Assembly (NCBI RefSeq): GCF_019431045.1
Contig: NZ_JAHXPT010000005.1
Location: forward strand, 156,191-220,190
DNA length: 64,000 nt
Origin: Clostridium weizhouense
GTDB taxonomy: Bacteria > Bacillota > Clostridia > Clostridiales > Clostridiaceae
Reading direction: 5' to 3'
A program made the position numbers and the translations under genes. Positions 9,832 to 18,765 of the stretch are shown one piece after another (the stretch's first letter is position 1; each line of letters opens with the position of its first letter). The notes under the pieces are model-generated. The model did not search any database and was not told where the DNA came from. It worked only from the letters and a program-made list of their open reading frames with translations.

Positions 9832-9885
9832 AAAAAATCTCTCACACTTATAATCATAATTATACTACGTTTATAAGTGTAAGAG
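9832..9885 (-). terminator. Attenuator-like terminator just upstream of the U32-like gene
   Basis: CTCTCACACTTATAA (9839-9853) pairs with TTATAAGTGTAAGAG (9871-9885), 14 of 15 positions. On the minus strand the stem runs directly into TTTTTT (9837-9832) and then the AGGAGG of the 8478-9818 gene. It is either the terminator of the Tim44-like gene upstream or a 5' leader attenuator. Confidence 0.6.
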
Positions 9886-10015
9886 ATTTAAAATTATATA
9901 TGTATTGAATATTATATGTAAAGATGCTTCTTTAATAAAGTTAAAATAGCTCATAAAACTATAAAAGATATCCCTTATACTGCCTTCATACCTTTTAAAT
10001 TAATCATTAAATTTT

Positions 10016-10768
10016 CTAATTATCAACTTTTATTTTAAAGAACTTTAAAGTTCTTATATCATCTGTTTGCCTTATCTCATCTAATACCCATCTATATTCA
10101 TTTCTTATAAATTTCCAATATTCTTCAAAATGAACAATCTTATGAGCTTCCCCTTCTACTACTTTACTGGTTTTTTCATCAACTGTATAATCCTTTGATT
10201 TTGCCCTAATATGAACCCATATATAGTCTTTATCAATACCTTTAAAATCTTGTAGTCCAATAGGAGCATCACTTAATAATGTCATGTCTTCAAGAATATT
10301 TATTTCTTTTTTAATTCTCATCTCTTTAGTTTCTAATTTATGTTTATTATACAATTTATCACTCATATATTCTCTTGCTAACTCTTGATTTCTTTCCATC
10401 CACGCAGCTTGTACTTTATAAAAAGCTTCTTCAATATCTTTCTCCATATTATTATAATTCCAATTATTATCATTTTGAGATAATTCCTTTATTACTGAAA
10501 TACTTTTAGCTTTCCTTTTATCTAATATTAATTTAAAAACAAATTTTACAGCTGAAAAAATACAAAGCAATACAATAAAAATACCTATAAGTTCAAATAA
10601 ATTACCACCTCCTGAAGAACTGCTGCTTGATGAACTACTATGAGATGAACTTGAATGTCCACCTCCTCCAGCTCTTGCAAATGCACTGGTTGATCCATTA
10701 ACTGCAAAAATCATCAATAATGATACTAATATCTTTTTTATAAAATTTCTAAACTTAATTTTATTCAT
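10016..10768 (-). CDS. Tim44-like domain membrane protein
   Basis: 250 residues. An N-terminal signal-type hydrophobic segment (about 12-30) is followed by a low-complexity Gly/Ser/His stretch (about 33-54), a second hydrophobic segment (about 57-80), then a soluble domain (about 100-250) of the Tim44/NTF2-like type: NMEKDIEEAFYKVQAAWMERN, YMSDKLYNKHK, and the closing HFEEYWKFIR.EYRWVLDEI strands. Bacterial Tim44-like proteins are membrane-linked; their partner is generally unknown. ATG supported by GGGAGAG. Possibly first gene of a transcript running into the U32 pair, with a terminator between. Confidence 0.75.
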   Translation of the reverse strand: MNKIKFRNFIKKILVSLLMIFAVNGSTSAFARAGGGGHSSSSHSSSSSSSSSGGGNLFELIGIFIVLLCIFSAVKFVFKLILDKRKAKSISVIKELSQNDNNWNYNNMEKDIEEAFYKVQAAWMERNQELAREYMSDKLYNKHKLETKEMRIKKEINILEDMTLLSDAPIGLQDFKGIDKDYIWVHIRAKSKDYTVDEKTSKVVEGEAHKIVHFEEYWKFIRNEYRWVLDEIRQTDDIRTLKFFKIKVDN

Positions 10769-10955
10769 AATCTCTCCCTTGCAGAATCTGTGTATGTATT
10801 ACTTAAATACCTTAGTAAAATTCCTATATTAGTTTAGATGCAATTTCTTATAACACTTCCTTTACATCAGTAGGATTTAACAGATTCTTATTAATTAAAT
10901 TACTTTATGTTCATTATAAATTATAGAATATTTGCCTAAATTATTGCAAATTTAA

Positions 10956-10987
10956 AAACCTACGAAATTCTAGATTTTCGTAGGTTT
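10956..10987 (-). terminator. Intrinsic terminator downstream of adenine deaminase
   Basis: AAACCTACGAAA (10956-10967) pairs perfectly with TTTCGTAGGTTT (10976-10987); on the minus strand a TTTTTAAATTT tract follows. It lies about 155 nt after the adenine deaminase stop. Nothing else was recognised in 10769-11141. Confidence 0.75.
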
Positions 10988-11141
10988 CATGCTAAAAGTA
11001 AAAAGCGACATGTAAAATCCACTATTTTTTATCATTATTTTTTATCTTCATTCTCATATTATGAATTTCATTATATTATTTGTTATTTTTCAGGAAATAA
11101 TTAACATGTTCATTAAATCATAATTCTAGTGTAAAAAAATT

Positions 11142-12887
11142 TTAAACCTGAACTTTTATATGAGAAAATGTTTTAAATTCAAACAACCCCGTATCTGTTA
11201 ACTTAATTTCTGGGATAACTGGAAGGGTTAAAAATGATAAAGTTAAAAAAGGATTAAAATCTCCTTCAAATCCTATTACACTTAAAGCTTGATTTAAACT
11301 ATTAAGTTGCTTTTGAACATCTAAATAACTATTCTCAGATATTAATCCTCCTATTGAGAGAGGTAGTGATGCTATAACTTCTTTGCCTGAAACAATTGCA
11401 ATTCCTCCATTCATCTTTTTAAGATGATTAACTGCCAAAAACATTTCTTCATCAGATGTTCCAACAACAACAATATTATGTGAATCATGAGCTACTGTTG
11501 TTGCAATTGCACCATTTTTTATACCAAATCCTTTGACAATTCCAAGTCCAATATTTCCAGTTTGATGATGTCTTTCTATTACTGCCATCTTTAATTGATC
11601 ATTAAAAATGGATGTGCTAAAATCCCCTTTATCTATATCAACTTTTTCAACTCTATGATATGTTATTAAACTATTAGGAACTATTTCTATTATATTGCAT
11701 AAATCAGACGTTAACTGTATTTTAAAATCATCTTTTTTTAATTCTTTCATATTTATTTTAGGTAAATTTAAAGCTAATTCTTTACTATTATCCTTTAGTT
11801 TAAACGCTTCTTTCTTTATTTTCCCATTATCTACAACACATTTTCCATTTTTTAAAACCTTATTTATTGAAATATTCTGTAATTCATCTAATACTAATAA
11901 ATCTGCTTGATATCCTGGTGCAATTGCTCCAAAACTACGAAGTCCAAAAAATTCTGCTGCATTAATTGTTACCATTTGAATTGCTGTAACTGGATCTAAT
12001 CCTTCTTTTATTGCAAGTCTAACATTATGATCTACGCTACCTTCAGCAATCAAATCATCAAGTAACTTATCATCTGTGACTAGCATACATCTCCTTGAAT
12101 TTATTGGAGTAACAACTTTAATTAGTTTTTTTAATTCTTTAGCTGCTGTTCCTTCCCTAATCATTAAATACATACCTAATTCTAAACGTTCCTTTGCTTC
12201 CTTTACATTTGCACATTCATGATCTGCATAAATTCCTGCTGATACATATACATTTAATTCTTCTTTACTAAGTCCTGTAGCATGTCCATCTATAATACTT
12301 CCATTTGAATGAGCATTGATAATTTTCTGTAACATCTCTTCATTTAAGTTCACTATTGATGAATAATCCATAAATTCTGCAAGTCCTAATACCCTTGGAT
12401 GTTTATAAAAAGGTTGTAAATCTTCTGCATCAAGTTTTGCTCCACTATTTTCAAAAGAAGTTGCTGGAACACATGAAGGAAGCATAATAAACACATCTAT
12501 TGGCAATTCTTCTGATGCATTTAGCATAAAATCAATCCCCTCTGTACCTGCAACATTTGCAAGTTCATGAGGATCTGCCATTACTGTAGTAACACCATGT
12601 TGAACAAGAACCTTTGATAATTCATGTGGTGTTAACATTGTACTTTCTATATGCATATGGCCATCAATGAACCCAGGAACTATAACTTTATCCTGTGCAT
12701 CTATACTTTCTTTTCCATCATACTTACCAATACCTGCTATAATTCCATCTACAATAGCTATATCACCTTCTGTAATTTCTCCAGTAAAAACATTTAATAT
12801 TTTCCCATTTTTCACAACAGTATCTGCCTTTATCTCTTTATTAGCTACCCTAATTCTTTTTTTTAATAAATTCATATCAATTTTCAT
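11142..12887 (-). CDS. ade: Adenine deaminase
   Basis: 581 residues, the normal length for the Ade family of amidohydrolases, which converts adenine to hypoxanthine and ammonia in purine salvage. Seen in order: [10 protein letters not shown] and [18 protein letters not shown] with the metal-binding HxH plus [46 protein letters not shown]; the [11 protein letters not shown] aspartate; and [18 protein letters not shown] and [12 protein letters not shown] in the C-terminal domain. The start at 12887 is preferred over an upstream in-frame ATG at 12905 because AAGGAG lies 8 nt before it. It is preceded by an adenine-type purine riboswitch, so it should be induced by its own substrate. Confidence 0.95.
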   Translation of the reverse strand: MKIDMNLLKKRIRVANKEIKADTVVKNGKILNVFTGEITEGDIAIVDGIIAGIGKYDGKESIDAQDKVIVPGFIDGHMHIESTMLTPHELSKVLVQHGVTTVMADPHELANVAGTEGIDFMLNASEELPIDVFIMLPSCVPATSFENSGAKLDAEDLQPFYKHPRVLGLAEFMDYSSIVNLNEEMLQKIINAHSNGSIIDGHATGLSKEELNVYVSAGIYADHECANVKEAKERLELGMYLMIREGTAAKELKKLIKVVTPINSRRCMLVTDDKLLDDLIAEGSVDHNVRLAIKEGLDPVTAIQMVTINAAEFFGLRSFGAIAPGYQADLLVLDELQNISINKVLKNGKCVVDNGKIKKEAFKLKDNSKELALNLPKINMKELKKDDFKIQLTSDLCNIIEIVPNSLITYHRVEKVDIDKGDFSTSIFNDQLKMAVIERHHQTGNIGLGIVKGFGIKNGAIATTVAHDSHNIVVVGTSDEEMFLAVNHLKKMNGGIAIVSGKEVIASLPLSIGGLISENSYLDVQKQLNSLNQALSVIGFEGDFNPFLTLSFLTLPVIPEIKLTDTGLFEFKTFSHIKVQV

Positions 12888-12932
12888 AAAATAATCTCCT
12901 TCCATAAATTTCTAATTTAATTTTGTGTAAAA

Positions 12933-12989
12933 TAAAAAAATCCTGATTGCAAAGAAAAAAGACACATCAATTTTCTTTGTAATCAGGAT
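12933..12989 (-). terminator. Riboswitch-controlled terminator of ade
   Basis: On the minus strand the 3' part of the aptamer (12971-12989) pairs over 19 nt with 12940-12958 (one mismatch), followed by seven T. The stem re-uses the 3' strands of P1 and P3, so terminator and ligand-bound aptamer are mutually exclusive. Confidence 0.85.
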
Positions 12990-13040
12990 TTTACGGTTCC
13001 TGGTAGAAACCCTCAAACCATATTCTTGAGGTTATACAAA
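12976..13040 (-). ncRNA. Purine riboswitch, adenine class
   Basis: The minus strand shows the conserved purine aptamer: P1 TTTGTA/TACAAA, J1/2 TAA, P2 CCTCAAG paired with TTTGAGG, loop L2 AATATGG, J2/3 GTTTCTACC, P3 CAGGA/TCCTG with loop ACCGTAAAA, and J3/1 ATT. The base equivalent to position 74 is U (12982 on the plus strand is A), which in this class specifies adenine; a guanine aptamer would have C. Because the terminator overlaps P1 and P3, adenine binding should turn transcription on. Confidence 0.9.
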
Positions 13041-13065
13041 TAATTTTTTCATTAATTTTTAAATT

Positions 13066-13094
13066 ATTATAACTTATAATAAATACCTTGTCAA
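13066..13094 (-). promoter_or_regulatory. Sigma-A promoter of the riboswitch-ade transcript
   Basis: TTGACA (13094-13089) and TATAAT (13071-13066) on the minus strand, both perfect consensus, are separated by 17 nt. Transcription would start about 20 nt before the aptamer. 13095-13258 shows nothing recognisable. Confidence 0.85.
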
Positions 13095-13258
13095 TTAATA
13101 GAAAGATAGTTAAGCCACGATATTTCTTTCCAGAGTTTTAATGGTTGAAGCGAAGCGTGACCTTTAAAATCCACCAATAAGTTTTATCTCATTTAATTAA
13201 TTTTTCAACTGTCTAATCAGCTAGAAACGATTCAATTACTTTAAAAATTAGAATCTAT

Positions 13259-13948
13259 CTACTTATTAGTTAACGTATAAGTATTTGATTCCCCTTCAGG
13301 AGTTCCATTAAAATAACTTGTTTCATTAATATCATACCTAACAGCATAAGTTATGCCACCGCCGCCATCTTTTATTCCTTTTATTTGAACTTTACCTACC
13401 GATGAAACACTAATCTCTTTAGGTTTATGCTTAATCATAAAAGCATCTCCTATTGGAGCACCATTTACAAGTACTTGTACATAGTCTCCATCTTCTGCTG
13501 CATAATCCCATACCCAAATTTTAGTATCCTCCTCATCAGATTTATGTGTGATTGTGTAATCTTTAGGTCCAGCATTTTCATCTTTTGATAATAAAATAGT
13601 TCCTGCTGAAACAGTTGTAGATGCTCCATTTTTTAATGCATTTTGTGCAGATTCAGAAGTATCTACTTTTGAAGTACCTGATAACGTAATTGCAATTATA
13701 AAAACAGCAATACATATTATTCCAAAGATTTTAAGAGGCTTATCAATTTGTTTTCTGTTAGCTTTCTCATTAACTTCTCTTTCTGTGTCTTCAAATCTGA
13801 TATTTTCCTTATCGTTAACATCAAGTTGTTCCTCATCTGACTGATTTCTAAAACTATTTGACTGTTCATCTGTATCATAATTCGTATTTAAATGAGTTTT
13901 AATATCCTTTTTAATGTTATTTTTAAAATTCTGTTGTTCATTACTCAT
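13259..13948 (-). CDS. Single-pass membrane protein of the AAA+ operon, function unknown
   Basis: 229 residues. The acidic, low-complexity cytoplasmic N-terminus (about 1-70) is followed by one transmembrane segment (FGIICIAVFIIAITLSG, about 77-95) and an extracytoplasmic beta-rich domain (about 105-229) with IWVWDYAAEDGDYVQVLVNG, GKVQIKGIKDGGGGITYAVRYD and a TYTLTNK end. The ATG at 13948 is chosen over an upstream in-frame TTG because GAGAGG precedes it. It begins 4 nt after the stop of the 14402 gene, so it is the third gene of a tight operon. I do not recognise the outer domain; it resembles a small ligand- or surface-binding module. Could be a substrate or anchor of the AAA+ protein. Confidence 0.7.
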   Translation of the reverse strand: MSNEQQNFKNNIKKDIKTHLNTNYDTDEQSNSFRNQSDEEQLDVNDKENIRFEDTEREVNEKANRKQIDKPLKIFGIICIAVFIIAITLSGTSKVDTSESAQNALKNGASTTVSAGTILLSKDENAGPKDYTITHKSDEEDTKIWVWDYAAEDGDYVQVLVNGAPIGDAFMIKHKPKEISVSSVGKVQIKGIKDGGGGITYAVRYDINETSYFNGTPEGESNTYTLTNK

Positions 13949-13952
13949 AAAT

Positions 13953-14402
13953 TTACCTCTCTTCAATATGCTTTACTGGCTTTAACTTAAAATAAATACA
14001 CATTCCTATTCTACAAATAAATAATTGTACTATCATCAAAATAAAAAAGGTAATATGACGAGCATTGCTCTGTACCTCATATCCAAAGTTTAATATTGAC
14101 TCTCCAATACAAAGAATTATTAGATTTACATAGAAAATCTTTGTAAATGAATATAACCAAGGAAATACTCTATACATTTTCCTAAGTGGTGGAATAAGTA
14201 AAGATAAACCAATAAATAATCCTCCAAAACCTATAAATGCAGCACTTGAATTCGGTCCAGCAAATCCAGAACCTCTTACAGCGCTAATATCCATTAAAAA
14301 AGCAATGGGCATAAAAATTAACAGAAGTAATACCAAAGACATTGGAAAAACAAAATAAACAGCAGCTACAGTATTTCCTAAAATTTTTTTTAAAGATTTC
14401 AC
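13953..14402 (-). CDS. Four-helix integral membrane protein of the AAA+ operon
   Basis: 149 residues with four hydrophobic segments, about 14-38, 52-72, 85-103 and 115-137, and a short basic C-terminal tail (KLKPVKHIEER). No recognised family. It starts 5 nt after the stop of the 1212-residue AAA+ protein and ends 4 nt before the next gene, so translation of the three is probably coupled. No cysteine pairs or charged transmembrane motifs that would point to transport. Confidence 0.65.
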   Translation of the reverse strand: MKSLKKILGNTVAAVYFVFPMSLVLLLLIFMPIAFLMDISAVRGSGFAGPNSSAAFIGFGGLFIGLSLLIPPLRKMYRVFPWLYSFTKIFYVNLIILCIGESILNFGYEVQSNARHITFFILMIVQLFICRIGMCIYFKLKPVKHIEER

Positions 14403-14407
14403 CTAAA

Positions 14408-17400
14408 TCACACCCTTTCTATATCAGTATCAACTATTGTAATCAATTCTTCTTTTGTTAAATCCATATCTGAACTTAAGCGCACTGCTTGATTATTCAC
14501 TGCTTTTTCATACAGATTTCTCACATAACGCCCATTTCCAAATTGAGGTTCAAGCCTTACTGCATCAAATATATCTTTAAGCTTGTTTTTAGCTGATGAA
14601 TGAATTTCATATCCATTATCTTCAAATAACATTTCAGCTATCTCTACTAATTGCTCTCCAGAATAATCTTCAAATTTTATTATATTAGGAAACCTTGATT
14701 TCAATCCGGCATTTATAAAAAGGAATTTATCCATATCATCACTATATCCAGCTAATATTACAACTAGTCTATCTCTATAATCATCCATAAGCTTTATTAA
14801 TGTATCTATTGCTTCTTTTCCAAAATCGTTATCTCCACCTTGAGATAATGAATATGCTTCATCAATAAACAATACACCATCCATTGCTTCCATAATTTTT
14901 TCCCTTGTTTTAATTGCTGTTTGTCCCACATAACCTGCAACAAGTCCAGCTCTATCTATTTCTACAAGTTTACTTGTTTTAATTACACCCATATTATACA
15001 AAACTTCAGCTACTGTTCTTGCCATCATAGTCTTTCCAGTTCCAGGGTTCCCCTTAAAAATCATATGAAGAGTCTGTTTACTATCAACAGGAAGTCCAAG
15101 TTTTTTACGTTCATTTTGCATTCTAAGCCTTGCACTTAAACCACGTATATAATCTTTAACTTCTTCAAGACCTATTATTTTAGATAATTGATTCTCTAAA
15201 TTGAAGTTATCCACTGATTTATTTTTAACTTCTATATCATCACTTATAATTATATTCATCTCAGCTACTGACACATCATTCATTGCAATTCTAGATGATT
15301 GTTTTCTCATTATTTCTTCAATATAATTTCTCACCATACGTCCATTTCCAGAATGTGCATTGGATTGTTTATGCAATTGAGAGATTTGTTCTTTCATAAG
15401 TATATTGGCTCTATCATCTAATACAAAGCCTTTATCCTTAATCATCTTTAAACTTATTTCAAATAAATCATCTGCACTATAATCTGGAAAATCAATCATA
15501 AGAGGAAATCTTGATTCAAGTCCAGAATTACTCTTTAAGAAGTCTGACATTTCTTTCTTATAACCAGCAAGAATAACAATTATTTCTCCTCTACTATCTT
15601 CTATAAGTTTAACTAGTGTATCTATTGCTTCCTTTCCAAAGCTTCCACCATCATTAGCTAATGCATATGCTTCATCAATAAATAAAATGCCTCCTAAAGC
15701 AGACCTAAATACTTCTTCAGTTTTCTTAGCTGTCTGCCCTACATACTCAGCTACTAGGCCACTGCGATCAGTTTCTATTAAATGACCAGATTTTAAAAGT
15801 CCCATTTCCTTGAACATCTCTGCAACAATTCTTGCTATTGTTGTTTTCCCTGTTCCCGGGTTACCACTAAAAATCATATTTAGAGCCTGTGATGCATCTA
15901 TCATCATTCCTACTTTTCTACGTTTTTCTTGTGCAATTAATAACTTATATTGAGTTCTAACAAAATCCTTAACATTTTCAAGACCAATAATCTTAGAAAG
16001 ACTTGCTTCCAAATCAAAATTCCCTGTTTCTTCAAATTTAAAATCATCATAGGTTAATAAGTCCATTGCTGCAGTCTCATCAACTAATAGACGTTTGGAT
16101 TGATTAAGTATAGCACTTTCTATAACATTTCTAACAAGACGACCATTTCCACTATCATTTCTGCCTTTAATTTGTTTCTTATCAAATAATTTTATAAGTG
16201 GATCTTTGCAATCTTCTGATACTTTATAGCCCTTTGATTTTGCTGTAATAAGCGAAATTTCATACATTTCTTCAGATGTATAATCCTCAAAATCAATTAG
16301 ATTTGGAAAACGCGATTTTAAACCTGAATTAGTTTTTAAAAACTCTCCCATTTCATCTTTATATCCAGCTAAAATTACAACTAAATCATCTCTGTTATCT
16401 TCAATACCTTTAACCAATGTATCTATTGCCTCAAGTCCAAAAGCATCATGCTTATCTCTACAAAGTGCATAGGCTTCATCAATAAATAAAACTCCACCTA
16501 ACGCAGATTTTATAGCGTCATTAGTTAATTTTGCTGTATGTCCCACATATTGCCCAACAAGATCTGCCCTGGTGACTTCTCTTAATTGTCCTTGCGATAA
16601 CACACCAAGTGCCTTTAGATATTTTGCAACTATACGTGCAATTGTAGTTTTACCTGTCCCAGGATTCCCAGTAAATATCATATGCATTGAAATATTTGCA
16701 GCCTTAAATCCAGCATTTTCACGTATTTTTTGGATTTTTAAATTATCTTCAAGACTTAAAACATACTGTTTTACAGATTCAAGCCCTATAACTTCTTTTA
16801 CTTCCTTTCTTACATCATCAAGTCCAGACATGTTCTTTTGTGGTAAAACATCAGTTAATCTTATTAAATCATCATCAATTTGTGCTGAAAATTTACCATC
16901 TATAACAGATAAAAATACGTTCTGATTATTTTTAATAATAATCTTAAGTTTAAGCTCCGCCAATGGCTTGTATATATTAGAATCAATGTACTTTTCCAGA
17001 CCATTTATTCCAGATACACTTCTATAGTTTGATACAATCACCTGAGAAACAGTATTATCACACTGTAAAACTATTGAGAGATTTTCACTACATTTTCTCT
17101 TATTTTTTCCAATTAATTTTTCTGCTATTTTATTTAATTCATCACAACTAAAGTTTTCAGTATGAAGTATATCACCTACACATTCCATAAACTTTGCTCC
17201 AAAGGTATTCATTACATCCTTCTCGGACTTTTCTGAAGGAAAAACAAAATACTTGTTATTAGCACTTATCTCACTTATTGAGTCTTGCAGAAGCATTCCA
17301 TTTGCCTCAACAAGATTATTATTCTGAAATACATATCTTGAGCTAAGAGTATATTTCCCATAATTTGTTAAAGTTTCTATTATATCAATAATACTAGAAT

Positions 17401-18046
17401 GACACTTGTCAAAATTATTAAAAATTACGATGTCAGACTGACCATACAACGCTTTGTATAAATCTGATAAAAATATCTGAAATTCTGAAACAGTAGCATA
17501 TAAAGAAAGGTCTATAGTCGACACAACATCACTGCTAATTATTTTCCTTTGTTTAAGAAGTCCTGAAATAAAAGATATACTGCTATGCTTCCCTGTACCT
17601 TTATTTCCAAGAATAAAAATAACATTTTTAGGCTTGAATTTATCATATCCTGTTACAAAAGGACGCTTAAATGCTATGCAGAGATTATCTAAATAATCTG
17701 TTTGTCCTATTATTAAATTCCCTATTTCGCTTCTAATGCTATTAAATATATCAGATATATTATTACTATTTACTTTTGAAGTATCTTTATGTTGATATGC
17801 TGCTGTATTTACATTTTGTTCTGCATTTGCTCTATTACTAAAAGTCTGCTTAATAAGATTATTGGTACTTATATGATCATCTCTTGAATATGAACTTTCT
17901 TTGCTATATTTCTGCCTCATATTTTGAGTTTGCTTTTGTCTTTTATTTTCACTAGGTCTTACTATAAAACCATGCTCCTTAATAACTTCAATTATCTGAA
18001 GCTCTGGGAAAATAAATTTAACTATATCATTTCCACTAAATTTCAC
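14408..18046 (-). CDS. Multi-domain AAA+ protein with three CbbX/SpoVK-type ATPase modules
   Basis: 1212 residues. After a polar N-terminal region (1-100) comes a degenerate AAA domain with a GNKGTGKHSS P-loop near 147 and a ClpB-like IVIFNNFDKC segment. Three full CbbX/CfxQ/SpoVK-type modules follow, with GNPGTGKT at about 462, 730 and 1001, Walker B VLFIDEAYAL or ILFIDEAYAL/VLFIDEAYSL, SGLKSRFP or equivalent, and GNGRxVRN or equivalent in each; the spacing is about 270 residues. Known relatives act as hexameric remodelling ATPases (Rubisco activase CbbX, EccA of type VII secretion, SpoVK), usually with one or two modules. Start GTG at 18046 with GGGGG 8 nt upstream. First gene of an operon with two membrane proteins. 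No type VII secretion genes are nearby. Function unknown. Confidence 0.88.
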   Translation of the reverse strand: MKFSGNDIVKFIFPELQIIEVIKEHGFIVRPSENKRQKQTQNMRQKYSKESSYSRDDHISTNNLIKQTFSNRANAEQNVNTAAYQHKDTSKVNSNNISDIFNSIRSEIGNLIIGQTDYLDNLCIAFKRPFVTGYDKFKPKNVIFILGNKGTGKHSSISFISGLLKQRKIISSDVVSTIDLSLYATVSEFQIFLSDLYKALYGQSDIVIFNNFDKCHSSIIDIIETLTNYGKYTLSSRYVFQNNNLVEANGMLLQDSISEISANNKYFVFPSEKSEKDVMNTFGAKFMECVGDILHTENFSCDELNKIAEKLIGKNKRKCSENLSIVLQCDNTVSQVIVSNYRSVSGINGLEKYIDSNIYKPLAELKLKIIIKNNQNVFLSVIDGKFSAQIDDDLIRLTDVLPQKNMSGLDDVRKEVKEVIGLESVKQYVLSLEDNLKIQKIRENAGFKAANISMHMIFTGNPGTGKTTIARIVAKYLKALGVLSQGQLREVTRADLVGQYVGHTAKLTNDAIKSALGGVLFIDEAYALCRDKHDAFGLEAIDTLVKGIEDNRDDLVVILAGYKDEMGEFLKTNSGLKSRFPNLIDFEDYTSEEMYEISLITAKSKGYKVSEDCKDPLIKLFDKKQIKGRNDSGNGRLVRNVIESAILNQSKRLLVDETAAMDLLTYDDFKFEETGNFDLEASLSKIIGLENVKDFVRTQYKLLIAQEKRRKVGMMIDASQALNMIFSGNPGTGKTTIARIVAEMFKEMGLLKSGHLIETDRSGLVAEYVGQTAKKTEEVFRSALGGILFIDEAYALANDGGSFGKEAIDTLVKLIEDSRGEIIVILAGYKKEMSDFLKSNSGLESRFPLMIDFPDYSADDLFEISLKMIKDKGFVLDDRANILMKEQISQLHKQSNAHSGNGRMVRNYIEEIMRKQSSRIAMNDVSVAEMNIIISDDIEVKNKSVDNFNLENQLSKIIGLEEVKDYIRGLSARLRMQNERKKLGLPVDSKQTLHMIFKGNPGTGKTMMARTVAEVLYNMGVIKTSKLVEIDRAGLVAGYVGQTAIKTREKIMEAMDGVLFIDEAYSLSQGGDNDFGKEAIDTLIKLMDDYRDRLVVILAGYSDDMDKFLFINAGLKSRFPNIIKFEDYSGEQLVEIAEMLFEDNGYEIHSSAKNKLKDIFDAVRLEPQFGNGRYVRNLYEKAVNNQAVRLSSDMDLTKEELITIVDTDIERV

Positions 18047-18765
18047 TTGTTTTACCCCCGCTTATTTAATTTACTTTTTTCAATATCCATATCAAGCATT
18101 TTTATATTATTAATATTTTCTATTCCAAAAGTAATATACTTCTTCAATTCTCTCATCAGTACATAAATTTATACATTCATCCATAGTTAGTATAATTGTG
18201 AAAGAAGTTATTTGTCAATAAAACACATTAATACCAAAAATTCATTTTAGATATTATTGATAAGTATAATTTTACCTACTTTAATAATTAAGTTAGTTAC
18301 AGAGCAAGGTAAAAATTTAACGCATGTGACAAAAGATATAGCAGTTATGGAAGTTAGCATTATAATATGCTATCCACAAAATTTTGTAATTCCTGATAAT
18401 AGAAAATTAAGAATCTAATATGAATAACTAAGAAAAATATAAATTTTTTCATATAAGAATCTAATATCAAAAAAAATTTCTCCACTTCTTTACTTACCAT
18501 AATTTACCGCTGTATATACATATAAACCTATCGATAATATAAATACAAATATGTAAAAATGAATTCAAAATATTAAAAGATTCATATTATTTATCTATTA
18601 AAAGAAAAGGAGGACTATCTAGTATAAGAAAAATAATTTCCGCAAAGATTTTAACAACTGCCATTATTGTAACAGTTAGTATATTTGAAACAATAGTTAT
18701 TGATATAAATTCAGCTAAAATTTACAATAACTAAAATATCTTATTAAATAAAAGGAGGATTTTTT
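18047..18765. other. 719-nt intergenic region with a possible decayed leader
   Basis: AT-rich divergent spacer between the AAA+ operon and the MCP gene. At about 18609-18735 a good AGGAGG is followed by a short open stretch coding for an MCP-like hydrophobic N-terminus (IRKIISAKIL...) but no ATG, GTG or TTG at the right distance. This may be a decayed MCP start. Nothing else recognised. Confidence 0.4.

Noticed and set aside
13100..13258. GAAGCGAAGCGTG-containing segment as a possible terminator or regulator
   Set aside because: No stable inverted repeat or T-run found; nothing to support a function.
16572..16925. Plus-strand open frame of 117 codons inside the AAA+ gene
   Set aside because: Antisense shadow of the conserved AAA+ coding region; no ribosome binding site and no sensible protein.
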